Source: Hydrogenophaga sp. (GTDB lineage Bacteria > Pseudomonadota > Gammaproteobacteria > Burkholderiales > Burkholderiaceae_C). From it: 64,000 nt of DNA. Both the position numbers and the translations under genes were made by a program. A model generated the notes under the pieces. The model made no database searches. It was not told the DNA's origin and saw nothing but the letters and a program-made list of their open reading frames with translations. Below are positions 55,277 through 64,000 of this stretch, piece by piece (within the stretch, counting starts at the first letter, position 1; each line of letters starts with the position of its first letter). Where the stretch lies: the NCBI RefSeq assembly GCF_030373245.1, contig NZ_JAUCZF010000003.1, forward strand, positions 310,001-374,000. The letters are read 5' to 3'.

Positions 55277-58200
55277 ATGCCCTACTCAAAGTTCATCAAC
55301 AAAGGCCTTCAGGCCTTGGCGATTCTCTCGATAGCTGCGGTCAACCTGACGGTCAGCGCCGTGGTGGTGTGGCCCAACACGCCTTTGGGTGCCAACATCA
55401 GCGCCAAGCCCATGACGATGCTGGTGACTGGAAAGGACCACAAGCTGTTTTATGAGGCCTACAACGACTCCAGCGACATCGATGGCGATGGCACTTTGGA
55501 CACTCGCTTCAAACCCAGCATCACCTACTACGGTCTGTACGATTCCTCCCTGTGCTACTCCTACAGCACCACCAACAACCGATTCAATCCCTCGGCAACG
55601 GCTGGCGCTCTAGGTGTTTGCAGCACAAGCACGCACTGGTCTGGTAACTGGCTGAACTACATGACCACAAGCCGCATCGATGCGTTGCGCAAGGTGCTCT
55701 ATGGTGGCCACAGGGACACGGACACCACCAACTTGACCATTCTTAGGCGGGCCTATATCCCCCAGGATGCGCACAGCTGGGGCAAGGAATACCACAGCGT
55801 GGCCACCGATGGCTACGACATCGAGGACTACACGCCCCTCAGCCTGCCCAGCGCTACCGACCGTCGGCACTTCTTCGGCAACCTGACACCGAACAGAAAT
55901 GTCAACTGCAGCACGCTCGACAACTGCAGCGATATCCTGCCCGTGCTGCGCATTCGCGAAAACGTTGGCAACAACCGTCGAATCTGGGAGTGGGCCTCTA
56001 AGGAGCGCCCGGTACTGCACGACTCACTGTCCTCTGGAGCCTTCCCGGCTGGCACCGGTGCCGAGCAGAACTTCGCTGTCCGGGTTCGAGTGTGTACCGC
56101 TGCGTTCAATGCAGGCTGCAAGCAATATCCGAACGGGAGCTACAAGCCGATTGGCCTTTTGCACGAGTACGGCGAAACCGATGCCATGTTGTTTGGCTTG
56201 ATGACGGGCAGTTACGACCAGCACATGTCGGGCGGCCGGCTGCGCAAGGTGGTTTCCTCTTTTGCCGACGAAGTCGATGCCAACACCGGCATATTCAATG
56301 CCGCATCGCCGATCGTCACCACATTCAACCGACTTCGTATCCGTGACTTTAACAACGGTGTGACCAGTGGAGAGTACGGGAACAACCCCTACAACCGGGG
56401 GGTAGTGGCGCTGGTTGAGGGTCAGTTTGTGGACTGGGGCAACCCGATCGGGGAAATGCTGTACGAGGCCACCCGCTATTTCGCTGGGCGGGGTGCGCCT
56501 ACCGCTTCGTTTTCGACCGGGACCACGATCGACGGGCAAGTGGGGCTGACCTCGGCCGCCTGGGACGACCCGTATTCAGCCACCAGCGCCGCAAGAGCCC
56601 CCTACTGCTCGCGCGCCAGTTTTCTGACCATTTCCGACATCAACCCTTCCTACGATTCGGACACCGTGCCGGGGAGCGCCTTCACCGGCTTTGGTGACGG
56701 CGGGCAACTGCCGGGCTTCAACGCGGCTGCGTTGGGAAACACGATCACCGGGATTGAAGACAGCGGCGTATCCTCGATCACAGGGCAGCGCTTCATTGGA
56801 CAGGTGGGCGCCACGTTCGACTCCGCCCCGACGGCAAAAAACGTTACCTCGCTGGGCAACATCCGTGGATTGGCGCCGGAAGAACCCTCCAAGCAGGGCA
56901 GCTACTACTCGGCGTCCGTTGCCTATTACGCCCGCACCAACGACCTTCGCCCGGCAGGATCCAATCCGCTACAGGGGACGCAGACGATTGATAACTACGT
57001 GGTCGCGCTGAGTTCACCGCTGCCAAAAATCGAGGCTGCGTTGCCCAACGGGCGCGTGATCACTCTGGTGCCGTTTTCCAAGACAGTTGAGTTCGGCGCC
57101 ACAGGGGTTAACAGTGCCAAGGGACAATATCAGCCAACCAACCAGATCGTCGACTTTTATGTCGAGACCATCGCCAACTCGGGTCCAGGCAACATGAATC
57201 CTGGCATCAACGGAGGTCGGTACTACGCCGAATTCCAGATCAACTTCGAAGACGTGGAACAAGGCGGCGATCACGACATGGACGCCATCGCGCGGTACGT
57301 GATTCAGGCCAACTCCGACAGCACGCTGTCGGTCACGGTGATCCCGACCTACCAGGCCGGCGGTATGAAACAGAACATGGGCTATGTCATCTCGGGCACC
57401 AACCGCGATGGCGTTTACCTGGTCGCCAAGGACGAGGCTGGTGGGCCCCGGTACTTTCTCAACGTTCCCGCTGGCGAATCTGCAGGCTTTTGCGACGTGG
57501 CCACACCGCCAGCAGCCTGTGGATCGCTGCCCAGGATTGGTGAGGCCGCGCCCACCTTCACTTTTTCCCCCAACAGCGCTGGCAGCGGTGGAGCCACCCT
57601 GCTCAAAGACCCCCTTTGGTATGCAGCCAAGTACGGCGGTTTTGTGGACCGCAACGGCAGCAGGACCCCAGACCTCGATGTCGAGTGGGACGCCGATGGA
57701 GACGGCGTGCCAGATACTTACTTCCTGGTGCAAAACCCTTCGACGCTTCGCGACAGCCTTCAGAAGGCATTCAACAGCATTTTGGAGCGCAGCGGTAGCG
57801 GCGGAAACGTGGTCGCCAACAGCACCCAGGTGTCGTCCAACTCGCTGGTGTTTCAAGGTCTTTACGCCAGCCAGCGATGGTCAGGTGAGTTGGTGGCGTA
57901 CCCGGTCAGCGCATCTGGCCTCAATACAACTCCCTTGTGGAGAACCTCGGACACTGGACGGATTCCGGCCTTTTCGGCTCGGAGACTGTTCTACGGCTCT
58001 GATACTCCTGGCGTTCTGGGAAGGCCGTTTCTTTGGGGAGAGCTTTCCACCGCGGAACAAGGTCTGTTGAACAACGACGAGCAGATGTTCAACTACCTGC
58101 GTGGCGATCGAGGCCGCGAGCTTCAGAATGGCGGGACTTTTCGCGACCGAGCAGCCAACACCGTTCTGGGCAGCATCATCCACTCATCTCCGGCGTATGT

Positions 58201-59575
58201 GCAGGACAGCAACACCGTGTTTGTAGGCGCCAACGATGGCATGTTGCATGCTTTTGATGGCACCACAGGCAACGAGCTCTTTGGCTATGTGCCCAGCCCG
58301 ATGCTCTCCAGGCTAGGCAACCTGGCCACTTTGGCCTTCAACGACAACCCTGAGTATTTCGTTGACGGTGACATTGCCGTGTCCACAGTGGCCCAAACCA
58401 CCAGCAACTACCTGGTTGCGACGATGGGTCGTGGAAGCAAAGGAATCTTCGGCTTGGATGTCACCAACCCTTCGACGTTTACACAGACCAACGTGCGTTG
58501 GGAGTACGTAGATGCTGCGGATCCTGACCTGGGCCACATGATTGGCACACCCAAGATTGCGCAACTGACCAATGGCGACTGGGTAGCCATCGTGGCCAAC
58601 GGCTACAACAGCACCAACGAAGGCGCGGCGCTTTACGTGTTCAACCTGGCGACCGGCGCGGTGGTCGCCAAGCTCGACACGGGTGCCGCGCACCGGGGCG
58701 ACAACGGCTTGGCCACCCCCGGGCTTCGCCTCAACGGAGCCGGGCGCGTGGAATTCGTCTATGCCGGTGATTTGAGAGGCAATGTCTGGAAGTTTGATCT
58801 GTCCAGCACGTCGCCTCTCGCCTGGGGAGTGGCCAATTCCGGCCAGCCGATGTTTCAGGCGAGAGATGCGCTGAACAATCCCCAGCCGATCACTGCGCCC
58901 ATCACCACCACGGTCAACGCGGTCGCGGGGGACCCGAACTACAACAGCGTGTTTGTGCACTTCGGTACCGGAAGTTATTTTCTGGCTGGCGACCCCTCCA
59001 GCACCGCAGCACAGACCTTGTACGGTTTGATCGACGACAACACAGTCATCCCCAACCGAAGCAACCTCGTGCAAAGGCTATTCAGCATTTCTTACACCCA
59101 AGGCGGTGCAGCAGTGCGCTCATTGTCTGGCGCCGTCTCCGGCGACATGACAGGCAGGAGTGGCTTCTTCATTGATCTCCCAGAAGCTGGGGAACGCAAT
59201 GTGACGGCCTCCACCTACGGGTTCACCACCCAGCCTGTGATGTTCTTCAGCTCGGCCATACCTCAGGTGAGCGACTGCACGCCAGGCGGCCGTGGCTACA
59301 TCAACCTCATCGACCCTTTCACGGGCGCCCAGACCGCTAACCCCAGCCTGGACGCCAACAACGATGGCAATTTCACTGACGAAACCGTCAATGGCGTTTT
59401 CCCCAGTTCGATCGACCTGGGCATTGGTATACCTGGTCAGACAACGCTGGTCGGTAGGTTCTTCATCACTGGTGGTACCGGAGGAGACAGAGGGACCATT
59501 GCTGGCGGTGGCATCCCGACACCAAGCCCTACTCTGCGAGGACGCCAGTCTTGGCGAGAGATCATCCGTGACTAA
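55277..59575 (+). CDS. pilY1: Type IV pilus tip adhesin/assembly protein PilY1
   Basis: A 1432-residue exported protein. After a signal peptide (about residues 10-28) come the PilY1 landmarks KPMTMLVTGKDHKLFYEAYN, SSDIDGDGTLDTRFKPSITY and STHWSGNWLNYMTTSRIDAL. The C-terminal half is a beta-propeller domain with GSIIHSSPAYVQDSN, VFVGANDGMLHAFD and ATMGRGSKGIFGLDV. A calcium-loop-like DVEWDADGDGVPDT is near residue 803 and the DIDGDGTLDT site near residue 68 may also bind metal. No von Willebrand A domain is obvious. PilY1 caps the pilus, adheres, and regulates extension/retraction. The DNA of this region is visibly less GC-rich than its neighbours. Confidence 0.93.
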   Translation: MPYSKFINKGLQALAILSIAAVNLTVSAVVVWPNTPLGANISAKPMTMLVTGKDHKLFYEAYNDSSDIDGDGTLDTRFKPSITYYGLYDSSLCYSYSTTNNRFNPSATAGALGVCSTSTHWSGNWLNYMTTSRIDALRKVLYGGHRDTDTTNLTILRRAYIPQDAHSWGKEYHSVATDGYDIEDYTPLSLPSATDRRHFFGNLTPNRNVNCSTLDNCSDILPVLRIRENVGNNRRIWEWASKERPVLHDSLSSGAFPAGTGAEQNFAVRVRVCTAAFNAGCKQYPNGSYKPIGLLHEYGETDAMLFGLMTGSYDQHMSGGRLRKVVSSFADEVDANTGIFNAASPIVTTFNRLRIRDFNNGVTSGEYGNNPYNRGVVALVEGQFVDWGNPIGEMLYEATRYFAGRGAPTASFSTGTTIDGQVGLTSAAWDDPYSATSAARAPYCSRASFLTISDINPSYDSDTVPGSAFTGFGDGGQLPGFNAAALGNTITGIEDSGVSSITGQRFIGQVGATFDSAPTAKNVTSLGNIRGLAPEEPSKQGSYYSASVAYYARTNDLRPAGSNPLQGTQTIDNYVVALSSPLPKIEAALPNGRVITLVPFSKTVEFGATGVNSAKGQYQPTNQIVDFYVETIANSGPGNMNPGINGGRYYAEFQINFEDVEQGGDHDMDAIARYVIQANSDSTLSVTVIPTYQAGGMKQNMGYVISGTNRDGVYLVAKDEAGGPRYFLNVPAGESAGFCDVATPPAACGSLPRIGEAAPTFTFSPNSAGSGGATLLKDPLWYAAKYGGFVDRNGSRTPDLDVEWDADGDGVPDTYFLVQNPSTLRDSLQKAFNSILERSGSGGNVVANSTQVSSNSLVFQGLYASQRWSGELVAYPVSASGLNTTPLWRTSDTGRIPAFSARRLFYGSDTPGVLGRPFLWGELSTAEQGLLNNDEQMFNYLRGDRGRELQNGGTFRDRAANTVLGSIIHSSPAYVQDSNTVFVGANDGMLHAFDGTTGNELFGYVPSPMLSRLGNLATLAFNDNPEYFVDGDIAVSTVAQTTSNYLVATMGRGSKGIFGLDVTNPSTFTQTNVRWEYVDAADPDLGHMIGTPKIAQLTNGDWVAIVANGYNSTNEGAALYVFNLATGAVVAKLDTGAAHRGDNGLATPGLRLNGAGRVEFVYAGDLRGNVWKFDLSSTSPLAWGVANSGQPMFQARDALNNPQPITAPITTTVNAVAGDPNYNSVFVHFGTGSYFLAGDPSSTAAQTLYGLIDDNTVIPNRSNLVQRLFSISYTQGGAAVRSLSGAVSGDMTGRSGFFIDLPEAGERNVTASTYGFTTQPVMFFSSAIPQVSDCTPGGRGYINLIDPFTGAQTANPSLDANNDGNFTDETVNGVFPSSIDLGIGIPGQTTLVGRFFITGGTGGDRGTIAGGGIPTPSPTLRGRQSWREIIRD

Positions 59576-59609
59576 CGCCATGCAAACCAAACGATCTGAG
59601 AATGTCCCC

Positions 59610-60089
59610 ATGAACACTCAATCCGCCGGTAGCTTCCTGCTTGGACATCGCAAGCATGCTGGATTCACCCTCATTGAACTGATGATCGTGGTCGCGGTGG
59701 TTGGCATCCTCACGGCCATCGCCTACCCCAGCTATACCAGCTACGTGCAGCGAACGAACCGTGCAATTGGCGCTGGGTGTTTGCTGGAGTTGGCGCAGTG
59801 GATGGAGCGCAACTACACCACCTGCCTGCGCTACGACCGAACGGGGGCCACCTGTGCAACGGCGGTGGACTCAGCCCAGCTGCCCGCTCTGGCCTGCAGA
59901 ACCGACCTCGGGACAAGATACACCTTCACGGTGGCGGCTTTGCCTGCCATTGCGACCAATGCCTACCAACTTGAAGCAACACCTGGCGGGGCGCAAGCAG
60001 GAGATACTGCATGTGGCACGCTGTCCATCAACCAAACGGGCACCAAAGGGGCAACCGGGCCGAGCGGCGTAGCAGGCTGCTGGCGTTGA
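59610..60089 (+). CDS. pilE: Type IV prepilin PilE-type
   Basis: A 159-residue prepilin with signal HAG-FTLIELMIVVAVVGILTAIA and the PilE continuation YPSYTSYVQRTNRA. The body contains GCLLELAQWMERNYTTCLRY, an MERNYT motif common in PilE minor pilins of betaproteobacteria, and cysteines that may form loops (TCLRYDRTGATCATA, LACRTD, DTACG). An ATG at 59580 is an alternative start giving 10 more residues. The stop codon overlaps the likely ribD start. Confidence 0.88.
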   Translation: MNTQSAGSFLLGHRKHAGFTLIELMIVVAVVGILTAIAYPSYTSYVQRTNRAIGAGCLLELAQWMERNYTTCLRYDRTGATCATAVDSAQLPALACRTDLGTRYTFTVAALPAIATNAYQLEATPGGAQAGDTACGTLSINQTGTKGATGPSGVAGCWR

Positions 60090-61246
60090 CCATCGGCGGC
60101 GGGTCACCCTTTTGGGGAGCTGCCCAGGCGCTCGCACTGGTCGCCGAACGTCTCAGCAACCCCAACCCCCGCGTCGGTTGTGTCTTGGTCGTACCTGACG
60201 GCCGGGCAATCGGCCAAGGACACACCCAGCAGGCCGGCGGACCTCACGCCGAGGTCATGGCACTGCGAGACGCGCAGGCCCGTGGCGAACCTGTCCACGG
60301 TGCCACCGCCTACGTCACCCTGGAGCCCTGCTCCCACCACGGACGCACCCCGCCCTGCTGCGACGCCCTGATTGAGGCGGGCGTGGCCAGGGTGGTGGTG
60401 GCCACGCTCGACCCCAACCCCCTGGTCGCAGGTCAAGGCGTGGCGCGGCTGCGGGCTGCGGGCATTGAGGTGGAGGTGTTGCCGCCCGACAGCGAGCCTG
60501 CCCGCGCCTCCCGCGAACTCAATATCGGTTTCTTCAGTCGCATGATCCGTGGCACGCCCTGGGTGCGCATGAAGATGGCAGCCTCGCTGGATGGCACGTC
60601 GGCCCTGCAGAACGGCGAAAGCCAGTGGATCACCGGCCCAGCCGCTCGGGCCAATGGCCACAGCTGGCGCGCGCGCGCCTGCGCGGTGCTCACCGGCATC
60701 GGAACCGTCGTCGAAGACGATCCGATGCTGGACGTGCGCGAGCTGGTCGTGCAGCGTCAACCGCATCTGGTGATCGTGGACAGCCGGCTGGAAACGCCAC
60801 TGGATGCCCGTTTGTTCGACCCGCCGGCCCATGGACTGCGCCGCGAGATCTGGATTTACACCGCCAGCGACGACGACGCCCGCCGCAGCGCACTGGAAAA
60901 GCGCGGCGCGACCGTGATCGCCCTACCCGGGCTGGGCGCGCCCGGCCAGCGCAAAGTGGACCTGCCTGCCATGATACGCGACCTCGCCCGACGCGAGGTG
61001 AACGAGCTGCACCTGGAAGCTGGCCACAAACTCAATGGCTCGTTCATCCGCGAGGGGCTGCTGGACGAATGCCTGCTCTATGTGGCCCCCCGGCTGCTGG
61101 GCCCTGGCCAGGGGTTGGCCGGGTTTGGACCGCTGCAATCTTTGTCGGATTGCGTGCAGCTGAAGTTCCATTCGGTGGAACCGGTGGGTGACGACCTGCG
61201 GATCCAGGCGCGGGTCGTCGGACGGGACGCTTTCCTGCACCCCTGA
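60086..61246 (+). CDS. ribD: Riboflavin biosynthesis deaminase/reductase
   Basis: A 386-residue bifunctional enzyme. The N-terminal cytidine-deaminase-like domain has PNPRVGCVLVV, the zinc motif GPHAEVMALRDA and EPCSHHGRTPPC. The C-terminal reductase domain starts WVRMKMAASLDGTSALQNGE and contains HLEAGHKLNGSFIREGLLDE. It deaminates and then reduces the pyrimidine intermediate after GTP cyclohydrolase II. The TTG at 60086 gives the usual N-terminal length and overlaps the pilE stop (TTGA); an ATG at 60011 would add 25 residues inside pilE. The start is therefore a judgement. Confidence 0.93.
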   Translation: MTIGGGSPFWGAAQALALVAERLSNPNPRVGCVLVVPDGRAIGQGHTQQAGGPHAEVMALRDAQARGEPVHGATAYVTLEPCSHHGRTPPCCDALIEAGVARVVVATLDPNPLVAGQGVARLRAAGIEVEVLPPDSEPARASRELNIGFFSRMIRGTPWVRMKMAASLDGTSALQNGESQWITGPAARANGHSWRARACAVLTGIGTVVEDDPMLDVRELVVQRQPHLVIVDSRLETPLDARLFDPPAHGLRREIWIYTASDDDARRSALEKRGATVIALPGLGAPGQRKVDLPAMIRDLARREVNELHLEAGHKLNGSFIREGLLDECLLYVAPRLLGPGQGLAGFGPLQSLSDCVQLKFHSVEPVGDDLRIQARVVGRDAFLHP

Positions 61247-61323
61247 CCCCTGGAGATCACGGCGCCGGCGTGGCTGGCGCCCTCGTTGCGGCGCCGCCGC
61301 CCAAACCCTGCGAAAATAGCCGC

Positions 61324-61971
61324 ATGTTTACCGGCATCATCACCGGCGTGGGGCGGATCGCCGCCCTTGACGCTCTGGGCAGTTCATTGAACCATGGCAA
61401 GCGCCTTCACATCGAGGCGCCGCCAGGTTACCTGAACGATGTCGGCCTGGGCGACAGCATTGCGCTCAACGGCGCCTGCATGACAGTCACCTCGCTCGAC
61501 CTGCCCGCCCAGCAGTTCACCATCGACATTTCGGCCGAATCCCTGGCCCGCACCACCGGCCTGGCACAGATCGGCACCCGCATCAACCTGGAAAAAGCGC
61601 TGCGCGCCAGCGATCGCCTGGGCGGGCACATCGTCTCTGGTCATGTGGATGGTGTCGGCACCGTGACCCGTTTTGCGCAGATCGGCGAGAGTTGGGAACT
61701 GCGCGTGATGGCGCCGCCCCAACTGGGCAAATACTTGGCCTACAAAGGCTCGATCACCGTCAATGGCGTGAGCCTCACGGTGAACCAGGTGCAAGACCAT
61801 GCCGATGGCTGCGAGATCAGTATCAACCTCATTCCCCACACCGTGGACCACACTGCCCTGGGGTCGCTCATGGCGGGCGCTGCGGTGAACCTCGAAATCG
61901 ACACCGTGGCGCGCTATGTGGAGCGCATGCTCGGCGCCACCCAAACCCCCTCACCGGAACCCGTTGCATGA
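61324..61971 (+). CDS. ribE: Riboflavin synthase alpha chain
   Basis: A 215-residue lumazine-binding protein with the tandem-domain start [19 protein letters not shown] and internal repeat [20 protein letters not shown]. The first-domain signature [14 protein letters not shown] and second-domain [14 protein letters not shown] repeat the same pattern. It dismutates two 6,7-dimethyl-8-ribityllumazines to riboflavin. It overlaps the next gene by four bases (ATGA). No FMN riboswitch is visible in the 77-base gap upstream. Confidence 0.95.
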   Translation: MFTGIITGVGRIAALDALGSSLNHGKRLHIEAPPGYLNDVGLGDSIALNGACMTVTSLDLPAQQFTIDISAESLARTTGLAQIGTRINLEKALRASDRLGGHIVSGHVDGVGTVTRFAQIGESWELRVMAPPQLGKYLAYKGSITVNGVSLTVNQVQDHADGCEISINLIPHTVDHTALGSLMAGAAVNLEIDTVARYVERMLGATQTPSPEPVA

Positions 61972-63098
61972 ACGCCCCTGACATCCTGGCGCCGGTCGCC
62001 ATCTCTCCGGTCGAAGACATCGTGGCCGACATGCGCGCCGGGCGCATCGTGATCCTGGTCGACGAGGAAGACCGCGAAAACGAGGGGGACCTGGTGCTCG
62101 CGGGCGACCATGTGACGCCCGAGGCCATCAACTTCATGGCGCGCTTCGGCCGCGGCCTCATCTGCCTCACCCTCACGCGCGAGCGCTGCGAGCAGCTGCA
62201 GCTGCCGCCCATGGTGGCGCGCAATGGCGACAAAAAGGGCACGGCGTTCACCGTCTCCATCGAAGCGGCTGAGGGCGTGACCACCGGCATCTCGGCAGCC
62301 GACCGCTCGCGCACGGTGCAGGCGGCAGTAGCGCGCAACGCCCAGCCACACGACCTGGTGCAGCCCGGCCACATCTTTCCGCTGCAGGCGGTGGACGGCG
62401 GCGTGCTCATGCGCGCAGGCCACACCGAGGCCGGCTGCGATCTGGCTGCCATGGCCGGCTGCTCACCCACGTCGGTGATCTGCGAGATCATGAAAGACGA
62501 CGGCACCATGGCACGCCTGCCTGATCTGCAGATCTTCGCCGCCGAGCATGGGCTCAAAATCGGCACCATCGCCGACCTGATCGAATACCGCAGCCGCACC
62601 GAATCTCTGGTGACTCGCCTGGGCTCGCGCGCCATGCAGACGGCGTTCGGCGAGTTCCAGGTCACCGCTTTCCGCGACCAGCCCAGCGGCGCTTTGCACC
62701 TGGCTCTGGTGAAGGGCCAGTGGGGGCCGGACGACAGCATCCCGGTGCGCGTGCACGAGCCGCTGTCGGTGCTGGATGCCTTGGAGGTCGGGCGTGCCAT
62801 GCACAGCTGGAGTCTGGAAATGAGCCTCCGCCACATCGCGGAGGCGGGTGCGGGCGTGGCGGTGCTGCTCAATTGCGGCGAATCGGCAGCCCAGCTGCTG
62901 GCGCAGTTCGAGGGCACGGCCCGCTCGGCCCAGGCACCGGAGCGCGGCCGCATGGACCTGCGCACCTACGGCGTGGGGGCGCAGATCCTGCGCGAAAGCG
63001 GCGTGCACAAGATGCAGCTCATGGGCAAGCCGCGGCGCATGCCCAGCATGACCGGCTACGGCCTGGAGATCACCGGCTACCTCAGCCGCGGCGCCTGA
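61968..63098 (+). CDS. ribB: 3,4-dihydroxy-2-butanone 4-phosphate synthase with degenerate GTP cyclohydrolase II-like domain (RibBX)
   Basis: A 376-residue protein. Residues 1-210 form the RibB domain, with [15 protein letters not shown] and the acidic [16 protein letters not shown] motif, active for DHBP formation from ribulose 5-phosphate. The C-terminal part aligns with GTP cyclohydrolase II, but the zinc-ligand cysteine motif is missing: where RVHSECLTGD-type sequence is expected, it reads [13 protein letters not shown]. It probably cannot open GTP, so a separate RibA would be needed elsewhere. It overlaps ribE and precedes ribH by 30 bases. Confidence 0.88.
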   Translation: MNAPDILAPVAISPVEDIVADMRAGRIVILVDEEDRENEGDLVLAGDHVTPEAINFMARFGRGLICLTLTRERCEQLQLPPMVARNGDKKGTAFTVSIEAAEGVTTGISAADRSRTVQAAVARNAQPHDLVQPGHIFPLQAVDGGVLMRAGHTEAGCDLAAMAGCSPTSVICEIMKDDGTMARLPDLQIFAAEHGLKIGTIADLIEYRSRTESLVTRLGSRAMQTAFGEFQVTAFRDQPSGALHLALVKGQWGPDDSIPVRVHEPLSVLDALEVGRAMHSWSLEMSLRHIAEAGAGVAVLLNCGESAAQLLAQFEGTARSAQAPERGRMDLRTYGVGAQILRESGVHKMQLMGKPRRMPSMTGYGLEITGYLSRGA

Positions 63099-63128
63099 AA
63101 CCAAAACAAACCCAAGAACGGACTCCAC

Positions 63129-63593
63129 ATGTTTGGCGCAGACAAGGGCACCGCCCAGCTCCTCGACGGCAAGAAACTCTCCATTGCCATCGTGCAGGCG
63201 AGATTCAACGAAGGCATCACCAACGCCCTCTTCCAGGCCTGCCACGCCGAGTTGCTGGCGCTGGGCGTGCCTGAAAAACACATCACGCACGTGAGCGTGC
63301 CCGGCGCGCTGGAAATTCCGGTGGCCTTGCAGGCGCTGGCCGAACGCGACGACTTTGACGCCCTCATCGCCCTGGGTTGCATCATCCGCGGCGAGACCTA
63401 CCACTTCGAGCTGGTGGCCAACGAATCGGGCGCCGGCGTGACCCGCCTGTCGCTCGACTACCAGATCCCGATTGCCAACGCCATCCTCACCGTCGAAAAC
63501 GAGGCTCAGGCACTCGCACGCCAGACCGACAAGGGTCGCGATGCCGCGCGCGTCGCGGTCGAGATGACCCACGTGCTGGCGCAGATTGGATGA
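63129..63593 (+). CDS. ribH: 6,7-dimethyl-8-ribityllumazine synthase
   Basis: A 154-residue lumazine synthase that condenses the pyrimidine and DHBP products into lumazine and assembles as a capsid-like shell or pentamer. Motifs include [37 protein letters not shown] and [18 protein letters not shown] (catalytic His in the last). It lies in the riboflavin operon between ribBX and nusB. Length is standard. Confidence 0.97.
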   Translation: MFGADKGTAQLLDGKKLSIAIVQARFNEGITNALFQACHAELLALGVPEKHITHVSVPGALEIPVALQALAERDDFDALIALGCIIRGETYHFELVANESGAGVTRLSLDYQIPIANAILTVENEAQALARQTDKGRDAARVAVEMTHVLAQIG

Positions 63594-63595
63594 CC

Positions 63596-64000
63596 ATGAG
63601 CGACACCGGCACACCCACCATCAAGCCGCGCAAAGCCGCCGACAAATCGGCACGCACCCGCGCCCGTGAATTTGCCCTGCAGGCGCTTTATCAACACCTG
63701 GTGGGTCGCAACGCAGCCACCGACATTGATGCGTTCACCCGCGACCTCGCCGGCTTTCACAAAGCCGACAGCGTGCACTACGACGCCCTGCTGCACGGCA
63801 GCATCGCGCAGGCCTCCGAGCTCGACGCCTTGATCACGCCCCTGCTCGACCGTCCGCTGGTCGAGCTCTCGCCGATCGAGCACGGCGTGCTGTGGATCGG
63901 CGTGTACGAATTCCAGCACTGCCTCGATGTGCCATGGCGCGTCGTGCTCAACGAGTGCATCGAGCTGGCCAAGTCCTTCGGCGGCACCGACGGCCACAAG
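63596..64000 (+). CDS. nusB: Transcription antitermination protein NusB, partial
   Basis: The window ends inside this gene; 135 codons are visible. The helical core contains [40 protein letters not shown] and [20 protein letters not shown], characteristic of NusB. It binds boxA RNA with NusE (S10) in antitermination complexes. The ATG at 63596 is two bases after the ribH stop, giving the usual ribH-nusB order. The C-terminal segment is outside the window. Confidence 0.96.
   Translation, partial: MSDTGTPTIKPRKAADKSARTRAREFALQALYQHLVGRNAATDIDAFTRDLAGFHKADSVHYDALLHGSIAQASELDALITPLLDRPLVELSPIEHGVLWIGVYEFQHCLDVPWRVVLNECIELAKSFGGTDGHK

Noticed and set aside
1-64000. CRISPR arrays, insertion sequences, prophage or replication origin
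   Set aside because: No regularly spaced repeats, transposase/integrase genes with inverted ends, phage structural genes or DnaA-box clusters were seen.

Overview
This 64 kb window is GC-rich chromosomal DNA from a betaproteobacterium of the order Burkholderiales, most likely Comamonadaceae (Rhodoferax/Hydrogenophaga/Limnohabitans-like). The basis is gene content and order: a bacteriochlorophyll cluster edge with a HiPIP gene, the run cysS / alkA-like / accA / tilS / lysC / tRNA-Ser, and the run glyA / nrdR / pilus genes / ribD-ribE-ribBX-ribH-nusB. No insertion sequence, prophage, CRISPR array or replication origin was seen. The genus is an inference.

Layout. 1-3.7 kb: end of a photosynthesis gene cluster (bchG partial, a PucC/LhaA-type carrier, bchP, a small membrane protein, and a convergent HiPIP electron carrier). 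3.9-6.1 kb: hpnD-hpnE squalene/hopanoid genes. 6.2-12.9 kb: housekeeping genes (Lon-like protease, SH3b protein, GST, HAD phosphatase, ferrochelatase, lipoprotein, alpha/beta hydrolase). 12.9-19.8 kb: a branched-chain-amino-acid-type ABC importer operon (livK-G-F-H-M plus hydrolase) with a sigma-54 activator gene beside it, a good -24/-12 promoter and repeated upstream palindromes. 19.8-25.3 kb: a tripartite tricarboxylate transporter (tctCBA) divergent from its two-component system (tctDE). 25.3-30.4 kb: hslR, an EamA exporter, a decayed NlpC/P60-like gene, an NADH-dehydrogenase/SelD fusion, and tRNA-Ser(GCU).

30.4-41.5 kb: lysC, tilS, accA, a DNA glycosylase and cysS on the minus strand, then a tightly coupled plus-strand run (TPR protein, L,D-transpeptidase, two cyclophilins, lpxH, MtfA-like peptidase). 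41.5-48.1 kb: a large DUF349 protein and a large AsmA/DUF748-type envelope protein on the minus strand. 48.1-48.8 kb: a non-coding interval with a likely structured RNA ending in an intrinsic terminator. 48.8-51.9 kb: lytic transglycosylase, glyA behind a ZTP (pfl) riboswitch, and nrdR. 51.9-60.1 kb: type IV pilus minor pilins, PilY1 and a PilE-type pilin. 60.1-64 kb: riboflavin genes and the start of nusB.

Functionally the window combines light harvesting (BChl tailing and reduction, HiPIP, ferrochelatase on the competing haem branch), carboxylate and amino-acid scavenging under dedicated regulators, envelope maintenance, surface motility/adhesion and cofactor synthesis. The most useful second looks are the sigma-54 control region of the liv operon, the structured RNA at 48.2-48.3 kb, the SelD fusion, the apparently broken start of tctE, the pseudogene at 26.9-27.4 kb and the RibBX protein that lacks GTP cyclohydrolase II zinc ligands.
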